Positions 9,142-17,332 of a DNA stretch of 52,276 nt are shown in pieces; within the stretch, counting starts at the first letter, position 1; the number at the start of each line of letters is the position of its first letter. Source of the stretch: Candidatus Manganitrophus noduliformans. Its GTDB lineage: Bacteria; Nitrospirota; Nitrospiria; SBBL01; Manganitrophaceae. The stretch is taken from positions 1 to 52,276 of the forward strand of contig NZ_VTOW01000011.1 in the NCBI RefSeq assembly GCF_012184425.1, read 5' to 3'. The notes under the pieces are model-generated. The model had not been told where the DNA came from and searched no databases. It saw only the letters and a list, made by a program, of their open reading frames with translations. Position numbers and translations under genes: made by a program.

Positions 9142-9983
9142 TCAGAAGTCGGGGAAGCGATCCCCCGCCCCGGTGTTCAGCCCGGGTGTAACGAAGGCTT
9201 GATCGCGCGGGAAGTCGCTTCCGGTAAAGCCGTTCCCGCTTCTGAAGTTTTCTCCTCCACCGTATTCAAACGGGATCATCAAACCGAGGTGAAATGGGGT
9301 TCCCGACGCGGGACCAATCTCGCCTCCTTGGTCAGGATCATCCCGGTTATCATATCGACCGGACCGGTGAATCGGTCCACATCGGAGTCTGCGATGGAGG
9401 TGAATGAGAGGGCTGAATCGGTTTCGGTAAAGGCAATCGTTAAGCCGCTGCCTGTATTGATCTCCTGAAGAATTTGCTGATCGATCAATACGCTCATTGT
9501 CGAGGGGTCCATCGCAAAGGTCACATGCCCGGCGGCATGGAAGGGATCTCCCGGCACGAAACCCAGCCCGAGATCGACCGTCGATGTGACGGTTCCGGCC
9601 GGCGTGTTTGGGCCTTCAAAACCTTGAGGCGCGGTCTGTGGATCGGCCCCTCCGAATGTGCTGCAGGGAATTCCGCAGCCGAAGTCCGCCTCGGACCAGA
9701 CAGTCTTGAAGGGGTTGCCGGTGAACGATCCCGGCATCCCCGGCGCTTTGACATAATTGCCGAGGGTACAGGTCATCACGCCGTCTACGCCGTGGCTGGC
9801 GTCGCAATCGGGCAGACCGGCCGATTGCATCACCGTTTGAAGTTGAGAGGGGCTGATGTCAAACCCGAACGTCCTCGATCCAACGGTAGTGCTGGCGGTA
9901 TTGATCTGGATGTTCTGACCGAAGGCCACCCCGGTTAATAGGCAAAAAAACAACATTCCTCCGCTTAAAAACCGCAGTCTCAT
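9142..9983 (-). pseudogene. Secreted protein of unknown function, frameshifted near its 3' end
   Basis: The open frame 9983-9279 encodes 234 residues with a clear signal peptide (MRLRFLSGGMLFFCLLTGVAFG, cleavage near residue 22) and a secreted region rich in Gly, Thr and Asp with four Cys. Near 9330-9340 the coding pattern moves to another frame: in that frame the sequence reads DPDQGGEIGPASGTPFHLGL followed by about 40 more plausible residues and a stop at 9144-9142. In the nominal frame the end turns into an Arg/Pro-rich tail, as expected after a frameshift. I do not recognise the family. A possible sigma-54 promoter lies at 10225-10240. The frameshift could be genuine decay or a sequencing error. 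Confidence 0.5.
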
Positions 9984-10224
9984 ATCCTTGATGTGTCTGT
10001 GTCGCCCCTGCTTTACTTCACTTTCCGGCGTAGAAGACTTTTCGATCTGCCTGTGTCCGGAGAATATACTGTTATTTTATACCATTTCCTGTTAAGACGC
10101 GTAATAAGCGATCTGTTTCAAAGAACCGATTCGGCGGATGGCTCTGAAACGACTCCGGTTATCCTTGTGACCCAATTTGTCCATCGAATTGCAATGACAA
10201 TATTGGATCCCTCTTTAAAAATAA

Positions 10225-10240
10225 AGCAAAAAGTGCGCCT
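10225..10240 (-). promoter_or_regulatory. Putative sigma-54 promoter (minus strand)
   Basis: Reads AGGCGCACTTTTTGCT on the minus strand: GG, ten bases, GC, with TTGC at -12. It points to the secreted-protein gene starting at 9983 and would leave a leader of about 230 bases, unusually long, which lowers confidence. It lies about 160 bp from the palindrome at 10401. Confidence 0.45.
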
Positions 10241-10350
10241 TGAGAATGAATTTCCCGGACGACGAGACTTGCCGAATATTCAGCGTTATTTAAGGAGTGG
10301 TTTCGCTATAGCTATATAAGACGCGGGAAATCATGATCTTCCACAAGTGG

Positions 10351-10368
10351 TTTGGGGGAATCGCCCAA
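10351..10368 (+). promoter_or_regulatory. Half-site of the GGGGG...CCC regulatory motif
   Basis: TTTGGGGGAATCGCCCAA resembles one arm of the palindrome at 32616-32655 (TTTGGGGGATTTGCCCCA) and lies 33 bp before the full palindrome at 10401. It is probably a weaker additional site for the same DNA-binding protein. Confidence 0.4.
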
Positions 10369-10400
10369 CGAAGGTAGTTGAAGACGAGGGGGTCGGAAGC

Positions 10401-10438
10401 GTGGGGGAAATGCCCCATGGTTGGGGTATTTCCCCCAC
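10401..10438. promoter_or_regulatory. 38-bp palindromic site, probable sigma-54 activator binding site
   Basis: Arms GTGGGGGAAATGCCCC and GGGGTATTTCCCCCAC are inverted repeats with one mismatch around a short centre (ATGGTT). Each arm is itself an imperfect palindrome. The site lies 96 bp upstream of the plus-strand sigma-54-like promoter, a usual distance for an enhancer. A near twin with the same spacing is at 32616-32655. A transcription terminator is an alternative, but the matched twin between two divergent promoters argues for protein binding. Confidence 0.6.
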
Positions 10439-10533
10439 TTTATTATTCCACACGCTTCTCTTCGGCGGGGATCTTCATATTGAATTTTAGTTTTTTCAAT
10501 GGGAAAAAAGGTTGCATGAGTGGGGTAGATGGT

Positions 10534-10549
10534 TGGCATACACTTTGCG
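10534..10549 (+). promoter_or_regulatory. Putative sigma-54 promoter
   Basis: TGGCATACACTTTGCG has GG at 10535-10536 and GC at 10547-10548 separated by ten bases, with TGGCA and TTGC matching the consensus. Transcription would begin near 10560, about 14 bases before the ATG at 10574. Confidence 0.7.
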
Positions 10550-10573
10550 TTTAAGAATCGCCGGGGATTGTCT

Positions 10574-11117
10574 ATGATCAAAAAGGCGGTTTGGACCATT
10601 CTGTTTCTGACCCTCTCCAATCACAGTTTGGGGGCAAGTTCAGACGACTTCTTTTCGAACACGACAAGCGTGGATCGTCTTTCGACCGGAGCGGACGGTT
10701 CCTGTCCGGGATGTCCCGGTTTCAATCCGGAACGGGTTATCGGTCACGCAAGGACCGATCCGGATGGAACTGGCCCGATCCGGATCGAGACAGAGCACGA
10801 CGCGCTTACCTCTGAGCAGATCAATCCAATCGCTACTGTTGACAACGACGGGGTTTCGGTCCGATTTGGGGACTCACGAATGATCCCGTTCCCTCCGGTT
10901 CGAGCAATCTCCTCATCCCCGGATTCCTCCATGACCCTGCGGAGGAGCGGACGCTCCGCTGTCTGTCGCGGGAGACGTGCGGATTTAATAACGATCAAGG
11001 TATCATCTCTCACTATCCTCCACCGGTTTCGTCACGATCGACAGCGTCACCGGAGAGGGCTGTCTTGCCGGCGTTCAGGTAGATCCCTTTCATGCAAATG
11101 GGCAGAGCTGCCGGTAG
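10574..11117 (+). pseudogene. Secreted protein of unknown function, with apparent frameshifts
   Basis: ATG 10574 opens a signal peptide (MIKKAVWTILFLTLSNHSLGA) followed by Asp/Thr-rich sequence with a CPGCPG motif. After about 10865 the nominal frame becomes Arg/Ser-rich and implausible. A second frame carries on with GLTNDPVPSGSSNLLIPGFL, and from about 11000 a third reads GFVTIDSVTGEGCLAGVQVD and then DPFHANGQSCR to a stop at 11115-11117. Both shifts go in the same direction. The most economical reading is one gene broken by two indels. No family recognised. It starts 25 bp after a good sigma-54-like promoter, so it may once have been strongly regulated; a neighbouring secreted gene is broken too. 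Confidence 0.5.
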
Positions 11118-11228
11118 GCCGAGGGGCGGCGGCGACGAGGCCGCACGGCCGGGTGGACGCGATCGGGGATCTGGCCTGAGGAAAACAGAGGGTTGACTCA
11201 AGACCGTTTGGGCAGACCCCCCCCGTTA

Positions 11229-11244
11229 TGGGGGATTTGCCCCA
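11229..11244 (+). promoter_or_regulatory. Orphan half-site of the palindromic motif
   Basis: TGGGGGATTTGCCCCA is identical to bases 32618-32633 of the perfect palindrome. It lies 60 bp left of the IS630 insertion. On the other side of that element is a receiver-protein gene, so the site may once have controlled that gene. A small hairpin (TTGCCTT and AAGGCAA arms) follows at about 11249-11270. Confidence 0.5.
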
Positions 11245-11338
11245 GCACTTGCCTTCAGGCGTCAAGGCAAATAGAATGTTTCACCGTATTTTGGCGGATA
11301 GATAGTTACTGAGCCGACCACCAAATAGTGCGTAGTTT

Positions 11339-12372
11339 TTAGGATGCATAACGAACATGATCCTCGCAAAACAGGTTTCTGATAATTTGCGGTTGCTTCT
11401 GCCGTCGATGCAGATGGCTGCGCACGGTGGCCATGAGTTCTGTCCGGTTGGTCGGTCGGCTTTTGCCGAGCCCATTGGTCTTGACGTCCTGGTTCAGCAA
11501 TTCGTCGAGATTCAGTTCCGGGCAGTAGCCCGGCATCCGTATGAGCCTCAGTCGTGGTTGGTGTTGGTTTACAAAGCGCTTGGCCACGCCGGATTTGTGC
11601 ACCGGATGTCCGTCCACGATCAGATAGATCCTGCCGTCGAACTGCTTGAGCAACCGCTTCATGAACTCCACAAAAACGGACGCCTTGAACTTGCCCTGAA
11701 ACACCATAAAGGCCAAGGCCCCCTTGTTGGTAATCGCCGAGATCATATTGCAGCCAAAGCGGCTCCCGGTGGCCCGTACCACGGGGGTTCTTCCTACCGG
11801 CGCATAGCTTGTACCTGTGACATGGTCGCTACGCAATCCCATCTCATCACCCCAGTAGATCACGGCCTTTTCCCGCTTGGCCTGTCGGGCAATCGCCGGA
11901 TATTCCTGCTTCAACCAGCGCGCGATGGCCGTATCGGTCCTCTCGTAGGCGCGTCGCACCGGTTTCTGGGGACTGAGGCCCCAGGCCTGAAAGTAGCGTC
12001 CCACAGTGACCGGCGAGACCTCGACCCCATATTCCCGCGCAATCAGGCTCGCCACCGCCCCGCGCGTCCACAGATAGAACGGCAGCTTCAATTGATCGGG
12101 CATCTTGCCTACGATCAACAAGCGGATGTGCTCGGAGCGCCTTGCGCTCAGGCGCTTCTCCCCCTGACGCCGTCCCCGGCGCTTGAGCTTAAGCGCCCGC
12201 AGCCCGCCTTCCCGTCAAGCCGCATCCATTTGCTCACCGCCCGCAGACTTGCTCCAAACGTGCGCGCCGCCTCGCTCTGCACCGTCCCACGGCGGACCGC
12301 CTGCACAACTTGCCGGCGCAACAGATGCAGCGCCGAGGACTCCAATTTCCTGGCATCATTTCGTTTGTGCAT
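11339..12372 (-). pseudogene. IS630-family transposase, split into two frames
   Basis: The N-terminal frame (12372-12148) encodes a helix-turn-helix segment (RGTVQSEAARTFGASLRAVSKW). The C-terminal frame (stop at 11339) encodes the DDE domain, with VIYWGDEMG, YLIVDGHPVHKS and PGYCPELNLDELLNQ giving the catalytic Asp, Asp and Glu. Near 12200-12215 a minus-one shift would join RLDGK to GGLRALKLKRRGRRQG and restore one protein of about 340 residues. Some insertion sequences use programmed frameshifting, but I see no classical slippery heptamer, so an inactivating mutation is equally possible. Confidence 0.75.
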
Positions 12373-12378
12373 GCCAGG

Positions 12379-12384
12379 TATAAT
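12379..12384 (+). promoter_or_regulatory. Possible outward -10 box in the IS630 right end
   Basis: A perfect TATAAT lies inside the IS630 end, pointing right, 53 bp before the ATG of the receiver gene at 12437. No good -35 hexamer is visible 16-18 bases upstream (TCATTT is the nearest), so this is a weak prediction. Confidence 0.3.
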
Positions 12385-12436
12385 AGCACACTACGCACTA
12401 TTTAGTGAACTGATCAGTAAGTATAGGAGGAACATC

Positions 12437-12832
12437 ATGTTGAAAAACCGGGTTTTGATTGTCGAAGATGAACCGCTCCTTCGGAAGAACATCGCCATCA
12501 GCCTGCGCCGGGAGGGTTATGAAGTGATGGAAGCGAACAACGGGGCGGAAGCATGGAAGATATTCAATGTCACTTCAATTGATCTTCTTATTCTGGATAT
12601 CGGTCTGCCCGATTATGACGGCATCAATTTGCTGAGGGAGATTCGAGCGATTCACCCTCAACTTCCGGCGATCGTTATGACGGCCCGGGATGCTCCTGAG
12701 GCGGAAAACAGGGCGATCGAATCGGGGGCATCGGTTTTCTTCACGAAGCCGATTGTTCTTCGGGTACTGAAAGCGGAGATTCGGAACATTCAGGAAAACA
12801 GATATTGCGAACAAACAAGCAATAAACAGTAA
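12437..12832 (+). CDS. Single-domain response regulator (receiver only)
   Basis: The 131-residue protein is a complete CheY-like receiver: acidic pocket in VEDE (9-12), phospho-acceptor Asp54 (LILDIGLP), conserved Thr in MTARD and Lys104 (FFTKPI). There is no output domain, so it probably acts by protein contact or as a phosphate relay. ATG 12437 is well supported by AGGAGG six bases upstream; the frame is open much further left, but only through the insertion sequence. The IS630 element ends 15 bp before the ATG, so present expression must come from the element or from read-through. A kinase and NtrC-type regulator follow 200 bp downstream. Confidence 0.9.
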   Translation: MLKNRVLIVEDEPLLRKNIAISLRREGYEVMEANNGAEAWKIFNVTSIDLLILDIGLPDYDGINLLREIRAIHPQLPAIVMTARDAPEAENRAIESGASVFFTKPIVLRVLKAEIRNIQENRYCEQTSNKQ

Positions 12833-13039
12833 TTAAGGAGTCGGAATCTGAAATCGGGAAAACGGCGGCGGCGCCTGTGAAAACCGTGGGGGGCGTCAAC
12901 CATCACGTACTCCGCTTCATGACATCGTTGGCGACAAAGATTGCCTTTACTCGAATCCCGTTCCGGTCGATCGCAATGACTACGCATTCGCCATCCTTTC
13001 GATTTTCAAGCCGAGGTTCTGTGTACACGGATATCAAAT

Positions 13040-15058
13040 ATGACTCCTGAAACGCGACAGCCTCCCCGATCCGGTTCGATCAACCATCCGATTTTCCGCA
13101 GCCGCCTTTTCTTTAAGTTCATCATCCCCTATATCTTCTTGATCGTGACAGTGTTCTCTCTGAGCGGATGGCTCTTCTTCTCTTCCGCGAGCGAGGCGCT
13201 CGACGCGGAATTGTCCCGGCGGCTCGTGGGGGTCGCCGATCTGGTCGCGCGGACGGTCAATCCCGCTTTCCTGATGAGAATTGAGCCTGGGGACGAAGAC
13301 ACCTCGCTCTACCGTCTCATCCTGGAAGATCTTGGAAAGATTCGGGAAGCGACCCGTGTCAAAGATATTCATCTCTTCGACCGTGAGAACAGAGTGATCG
13401 TTGATTCAGACGGAACGCAGGCGATTGGCGAGGAGAATCTTTTCCTTCAGATTGACTCCTATGAGCTCGACCAGGTATGGAGCGGCCGGACGGTCTCCTC
13501 GGTTCTTTATCGAGGACGGGATGGCCGATTTTACAAGGCTGGCTATGCCCCTTTGAAGGACAGCCAAGAGGAAATTATCGCGGGGGTCGGGGTTGAGGTG
13601 GGGGTTGATTTCATGCAGATTGTGGGCCGGGTCCGCCGCCAATTCATCGGGATCACCCTGGCCAGCGGGGGATGCATTCTCCTGATTAGTTTTCTCCTCT
13701 CCCGTTCGATGATCCGTCCGATTCAGATTCTGACGGCCGCTACGGAGCAGCTCGGAAATGAGGGGAACTACCCGCAAGTCGATTTAAAGCGAAGAGACGA
13801 ACTGGGCGATCTCGGAAGACATTTTAATCGGATGATCGCTCAGATTCGGACGAAAGATGCGCTGCTTCGCCGAATGTACGATGAAGAGAGAGCCCGAGCC
13901 GATATACTCGAGGGATACAGTCAAACGCTTTTGAAAAGCATCCCGAGCGGGGTCTTGGGGGTGAATCTGAAAGGAGAGATCACCTCATGCAACCCGGCTG
14001 CCGAGAACATCCTTGGCCTCTCTTCATCGGCCCTTCTGGATCGACCGGTTCAGGGGGCGCTCGGCGCCTGTTCTCCCTTGGAGAAAATCATCATGTCCAC
14101 GGTCACGACCGGAAGCGAGACGGCCTGGGAAGAATTCCCGATCGAAGACCCTTCCGGGGGAAAACGCTGGATCGGTGCGATGGCTTCGCCGATTAGAGAC
14201 CAGAGAGGAAGAGAGATCGGCGCCACTGCAGTTTTTGCCGATCTCACGGAGGTAAAAAATCTGCAGGATGAGATCGCGTTGAAGCGACAGATGGCGCTTC
14301 TCGGCGAGCTTTCCGCGGGGATGGCGCATGAGATCCGAAACCCGCTTGCCGCCATTCAAGCCCTCGGTGAGCTGCTCAGTCGCAGAGTGAAGGGAATGGC
14401 ATACCTCCGGGATGAAAAAGAAAAGATCGATTCTGCGGAGGGGGATCTTGAAGAACTGAGTCGGGACTTGGTCGCCGAAATCAGGCATCTGAACCGGTTC
14501 GTCACCGAATTTCTGACCTATGCGCGAATGCCGCTGTTCCGTTTTGAGAAAACCGACCTCCCGGAGATCATCGATGCGGCCCTCTCACTAGCCGCTCCCT
14601 CGGGAACACCGGAACGGATCGTCGTCGAGAAGAGGTTTCCGGAGCATTTTCCCGCAGTGTCCGTCGATCCGCTCGAATTTCGGCGTGTCCTTCTCAATTT
14701 GATCCAGAACGCGCTCCAAGCGATAGGGACGGAAGGAAAGCTTCGGATCGAAGCCGAGATCGTCCCCCCTCATCTCGTCCTCCGAATCTCCGACACGGGG
14801 CCCGGGATTCCCGCCGCGCAGCGGGACAAAATCTTTCGTCCTTTTTTCACAACCAAGCGGGGAGGGACGGGGCTTGGTCTGGCGATTTCAGAGCGGATTA
14901 TCCGTGAACACGGAGGGAGTCTGACTTTTGAAACAAAAGAAGGGAAAGGGACGACCTTCATCGTTCAGATCCGTCTGGAGGAATCAGAAAGAGAGACGAC
15001 TCTGGAGACGGATCGGTCGCAGGGGAACCGGCTCTTCCCCGGCCAGACTCCGGGATGA
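13040..15058 (+). CDS. Membrane sensor histidine kinase (sensor-HAMP-PAS-HisKA-HATPase)
   Basis: This 672-residue kinase has membrane helices at about 25-48 and 205-228 enclosing a Cache-like periplasmic sensor (DIHLFDRENRVIVDSDG), then HAMP, a PAS domain (about 300-420) and a kinase core with His430 (GMAHEIRNPLAAIQ), the N box NLIQNALQAIG, DTGPGIP and GTGLGLAISERI. The Asp/Glu-flanked loop near residues 475-485 lies inside the dimerisation domain. The NtrC-type regulator begins 33 bp downstream, so they are almost certainly a cognate pair. No clear ribosome-binding site precedes ATG 13040, and the true start could be slightly downstream. Confidence 0.9.
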   Translation: MTPETRQPPRSGSINHPIFRSRLFFKFIIPYIFLIVTVFSLSGWLFFSSASEALDAELSRRLVGVADLVARTVNPAFLMRIEPGDEDTSLYRLILEDLGKIREATRVKDIHLFDRENRVIVDSDGTQAIGEENLFLQIDSYELDQVWSGRTVSSVLYRGRDGRFYKAGYAPLKDSQEEIIAGVGVEVGVDFMQIVGRVRRQFIGITLASGGCILLISFLLSRSMIRPIQILTAATEQLGNEGNYPQVDLKRRDELGDLGRHFNRMIAQIRTKDALLRRMYDEERARADILEGYSQTLLKSIPSGVLGVNLKGEITSCNPAAENILGLSSSALLDRPVQGALGACSPLEKIIMSTVTTGSETAWEEFPIEDPSGGKRWIGAMASPIRDQRGREIGATAVFADLTEVKNLQDEIALKRQMALLGELSAGMAHEIRNPLAAIQALGELLSRRVKGMAYLRDEKEKIDSAEGDLEELSRDLVAEIRHLNRFVTEFLTYARMPLFRFEKTDLPEIIDAALSLAAPSGTPERIVVEKRFPEHFPAVSVDPLEFRRVLLNLIQNALQAIGTEGKLRIEAEIVPPHLVLRISDTGPGIPAAQRDKIFRPFFTTKRGGTGLGLAISERIIREHGGSLTFETKEGKGTTFIVQIRLEESERETTLETDRSQGNRLFPGQTPG

Positions 15059-15091
15059 AGCCGGCGCTGGATTCCATGAAGGAGTAAAACG

Positions 15092-16447
15092 ATGATTCGG
15101 ATGTTGATTGCGGAAGACAAAGAGGCGATGCGGCGATCCTTGGTCCGTCTCTTCTCTGAGAAAGGCTACGAAGTGATCGAGGCCGGGAGCGGAGCGGAGG
15201 CGCTGGAGCGCTTCAATGAGATGGAGATCGATCTGGTCATTACCGATCTTCAGATGGGAGAGATCGACGGCCTCCAGCTCCTTCGTGAAGTCAAAAAACG
15301 AGCGCCGCAGACCCCGGTCCTGATGGTCACGGCGTTCGGAACGGTGGAAACCGCTGTGGAGGCGATGCGGCAAGGGGCGTTTGATTATCTCCTCAAACCC
15401 TTTTCGCTGACCGAGATTGAGGCGCGGGTGGAGAAGGCCCTGGAGCAAAGAAGGCTTCTGACGGAAAACCGCTACCTGAGGGAAACGCTCGATCATGCCG
15501 CCGGGCGGATGATCGGCCGCTCGGAGAAGATGCAGCAGGTCTACCGCCTCATTGAAAAGGTGGCCCCGCACACCTCCCCTGTACTGATCCTTGGGGAGAC
15601 AGGAACGGGAAAAGAGATGGTCGCGAGAGAGATTCATCAGAGGGGCGCTCGGAAAGACGGCCCCTTCATCGCGGTCAATTGCGGGGCGATTCCGGAAAAT
15701 CTACTGGAAAGTGAGCTCTTCGGATATGAGAAAGGGGCCTTCACGGGGGCTTCGGCTCAAAAGAAAGGACGGCTGGAACTGGCCGAGGGAGGAACTCTTT
15801 TTCTGGATGAGATCGGGGAGCTTCCTCTTTCCCTTCAGGTCAAGCTCCTGCGGTTTTTACAGGAGCTGGAAATCCAGCGGGTGGGGGGGACAAAAACCAT
15901 CCGGGTCGATGTCCGGTTGATTGCCGCGACGAACCGCGATTTAAAGAGGGAAATCGAGGAGCATCGCTTCAGAGAGGACTTCTATTATCGAATTCGGGTG
16001 ATTGAAATCCATCTTCCTTCCCTGAAAGAACGGCATGGAGATATACCGGAGTTGTCGGCCTACTTCTTGCAAAAAATCAGTCGTGAGATTCATAAGAACC
16101 TCGGGATGCTCCCGGAGGTCCTTGATCTCTTGACCCTCTACCGTTGGCCCGGGAATGTGCGGGAATTGGAAAACGTCATCGAACGGGCCGCCGTTCTTGC
16201 AGAGGGGGAGATCATCAAGGCGGGCGACCTTCCTCCGGAGCTCCAACTGGTTTCAACCCCGGCGGGATCAAACGGGGAATCGAACGAGCTGGGGCTGACC
16301 GAACGACTGGAGATGCTGGAGCGTGAAATTATCAAGAAGACCCTGGATGAGACGACGGGAAATCAGACACAAGCGGCCAGGATGCTCCGTGTGCACCGCA
16401 GTTCGCTCCAGTACAAAATGCGCAAGTATGGGCTATTGGATCAGTGA
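15092..16447 (+). CDS. NtrC-family sigma-54-dependent response regulator
   Basis: This 451-residue activator has a receiver domain (Asp52 in VITDLQMGEIDG), an AAA+ domain (Walker A GETGTGKE, intact GAFTGA loop, Walker B GGTLFLDEIGE) and a Fis-type helix-turn-helix (NQTQAARMLRVHRSSLQYKM). AAGGAG seven bases before ATG 15092 fixes the start. It is encoded right after its likely kinase and overlaps the next gene by 20 bp. With its canonical GAFTGA it is the best candidate in the window to activate the sigma-54-like promoters near palindromic sites; no sequence evidence yet assigns the sites to it. Confidence 0.95.
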   Translation: MIRMLIAEDKEAMRRSLVRLFSEKGYEVIEAGSGAEALERFNEMEIDLVITDLQMGEIDGLQLLREVKKRAPQTPVLMVTAFGTVETAVEAMRQGAFDYLLKPFSLTEIEARVEKALEQRRLLTENRYLRETLDHAAGRMIGRSEKMQQVYRLIEKVAPHTSPVLILGETGTGKEMVAREIHQRGARKDGPFIAVNCGAIPENLLESELFGYEKGAFTGASAQKKGRLELAEGGTLFLDEIGELPLSLQVKLLRFLQELEIQRVGGTKTIRVDVRLIAATNRDLKREIEEHRFREDFYYRIRVIEIHLPSLKERHGDIPELSAYFLQKISREIHKNLGMLPEVLDLLTLYRWPGNVRELENVIERAAVLAEGEIIKAGDLPPELQLVSTPAGSNGESNELGLTERLEMLEREIIKKTLDETTGNQTQAARMLRVHRSSLQYKMRKYGLLDQ

Positions 16448-17321
16448 GGGGATTAAAGGGTCTCTGCGTTACGGCGTCATCTTAAGTGTCTTGTTATTGG
16501 CCGTTGGTATTTGCCGGGGGATCTCCTTGGCGGGTGAGCGGACCGATTCCCTTGTTGAGGAAATCCGCGCCTTTGACACAACCTTTCAGCAGGTGTTGAA
16601 TTTGCTCGATCGATCGGCGCGTCAATCCGAGGAGGTTTCGCGGGAAGTCCAGGTCCTCAAGTCACAAAAAGCGGCCGGAGTTCTCCATCAGATCCGGCTG
16701 GAAGGACTCCTCTCCCGCTTAAGGGAAATTCTCCTTGATCGGCGGGAGTTGAAAAAACTGGAGCAGAATCTCCACGCTGAACGAGAGAAAAAGGTGCGGC
16801 TCTTATATGATCTGATGGGGGAAGAGATCGATTCTCTCCTTCGCGAGGCGGAGGCGTCGATGCGCCGGGGGGAAGTGCAGCGGGCGGACCAGATCCATCG
16901 CGCGGTGTTGGCAAAAATGCAGGCGCGGGAAGATCTGCGGCGGCCCCGTTCGCTCCATATCGCTGTACTTCCGAAGATCGAGATACCCGATCTGGAGGGG
17001 GCCTCCCCGGCCCAGACGAGGGAGATGGCGATTCTCCTTCGAAATGATGCCGAGACACTCGAAAAAAAGCGGAATGAAATGGAGGAGGAGAGCCGGCTTC
17101 TTCGGGAAGATCTCAAGATTAAACAGACCCTGGCCCGGCTTCAGGGATTTCCCAGAGGGATTGAAAAAGAGCCGATCGACCGGCAGATTCGGACGTTGGA
17201 AGAGAGGCTGGCGGCGCTCGATCAGGCAGTTGAACGGTATGCGGAGCGGGTCCAGGCTCTGTTTGCAATGTCGGACGAGATGCTGGCAAGAGCGAAACGG
17301 GAAGAGGATCATTTAAAGTAA
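16428..17321 (+). CDS. Membrane-anchored coiled-coil protein of unknown function
   Basis: The 297-residue product has an N-terminal hydrophobic segment (about 15-33, YGVILSVLLLAVGICRG) that is a signal anchor or signal peptide. The rest is almost wholly charged helix with long heptad patterns, so an elongated periplasmic coiled coil is likely. ATG 16428 lies inside the last codons of the upstream regulator gene (20-bp overlap), which suggests translational coupling; the frame extends back to 16323 without signal-peptide logic. It sits between the kinase/regulator pair and a TPR lipoprotein, so a structural or sensing role in that system is possible. No family recognised. Confidence 0.75.
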   Translation: MGYWISEGIKGSLRYGVILSVLLLAVGICRGISLAGERTDSLVEEIRAFDTTFQQVLNLLDRSARQSEEVSREVQVLKSQKAAGVLHQIRLEGLLSRLREILLDRRELKKLEQNLHAEREKKVRLLYDLMGEEIDSLLREAEASMRRGEVQRADQIHRAVLAKMQAREDLRRPRSLHIAVLPKIEIPDLEGASPAQTREMAILLRNDAETLEKKRNEMEEESRLLREDLKIKQTLARLQGFPRGIEKEPIDRQIRTLEERLAALDQAVERYAERVQALFAMSDEMLARAKREEDHLK

Positions 17322-17332
17322 GGGTGGCGGAG

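Larger units (their letters stand above)
9984..10573. other. Divergent regulatory region between two secreted-protein genes
   Basis: 590 bp without a convincing gene; the plus-strand open frame at 9993-10319 is AT-rich and has no recognisable features. It contains a minus-strand sigma-54-like promoter (10225-10240), a half-site (10351-10368), a 38-bp palindrome (10401-10438) and a plus-strand sigma-54-like promoter (10534-10549). The same arrangement recurs at 32492-32947. Confidence 0.6.
11305..12421 (-). mobile_element. IS630-family insertion sequence
   Basis: The element is 1117 bp, bounded by TA dinucleotides at 11303-11304 and 12422-12423, the target duplication expected of this family. 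The inverted ends share TTACTGA and, further in, AAATAGTGCGTAGT over about 31 bp with several mismatches. It carries a transposase on the minus strand split into two frames. It lies directly before the ribosome-binding site of the receiver gene at 12437. Confidence 0.88.

Noticed and set aside
9993-10319. 108-codon plus-strand open frame between the two broken secreted-protein genes
   Set aside because: AT-rich, Arg-rich start, no ribosome-binding site or motif, and it covers a promoter-like site.
10401-10438. Palindrome as a simple transcription terminator
   Set aside because: Possible, but it lies in a divergent promoter region and shares its precise architecture with 32616-32655, which favours a protein-binding site.
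11357-12436. Upstream extension of the receiver protein through the IS630 element
   Set aside because: It is the antisense shadow of the transposase; AGGAGG and ATG 12437 give a clean receiver start.
12930-12944. TTGGCGACAAAGATTGCC as a sigma-54 promoter for the kinase at 13040
   Set aside because: The GG and GC elements are eleven bases apart instead of ten, a spacing sigma-54 does not tolerate well.
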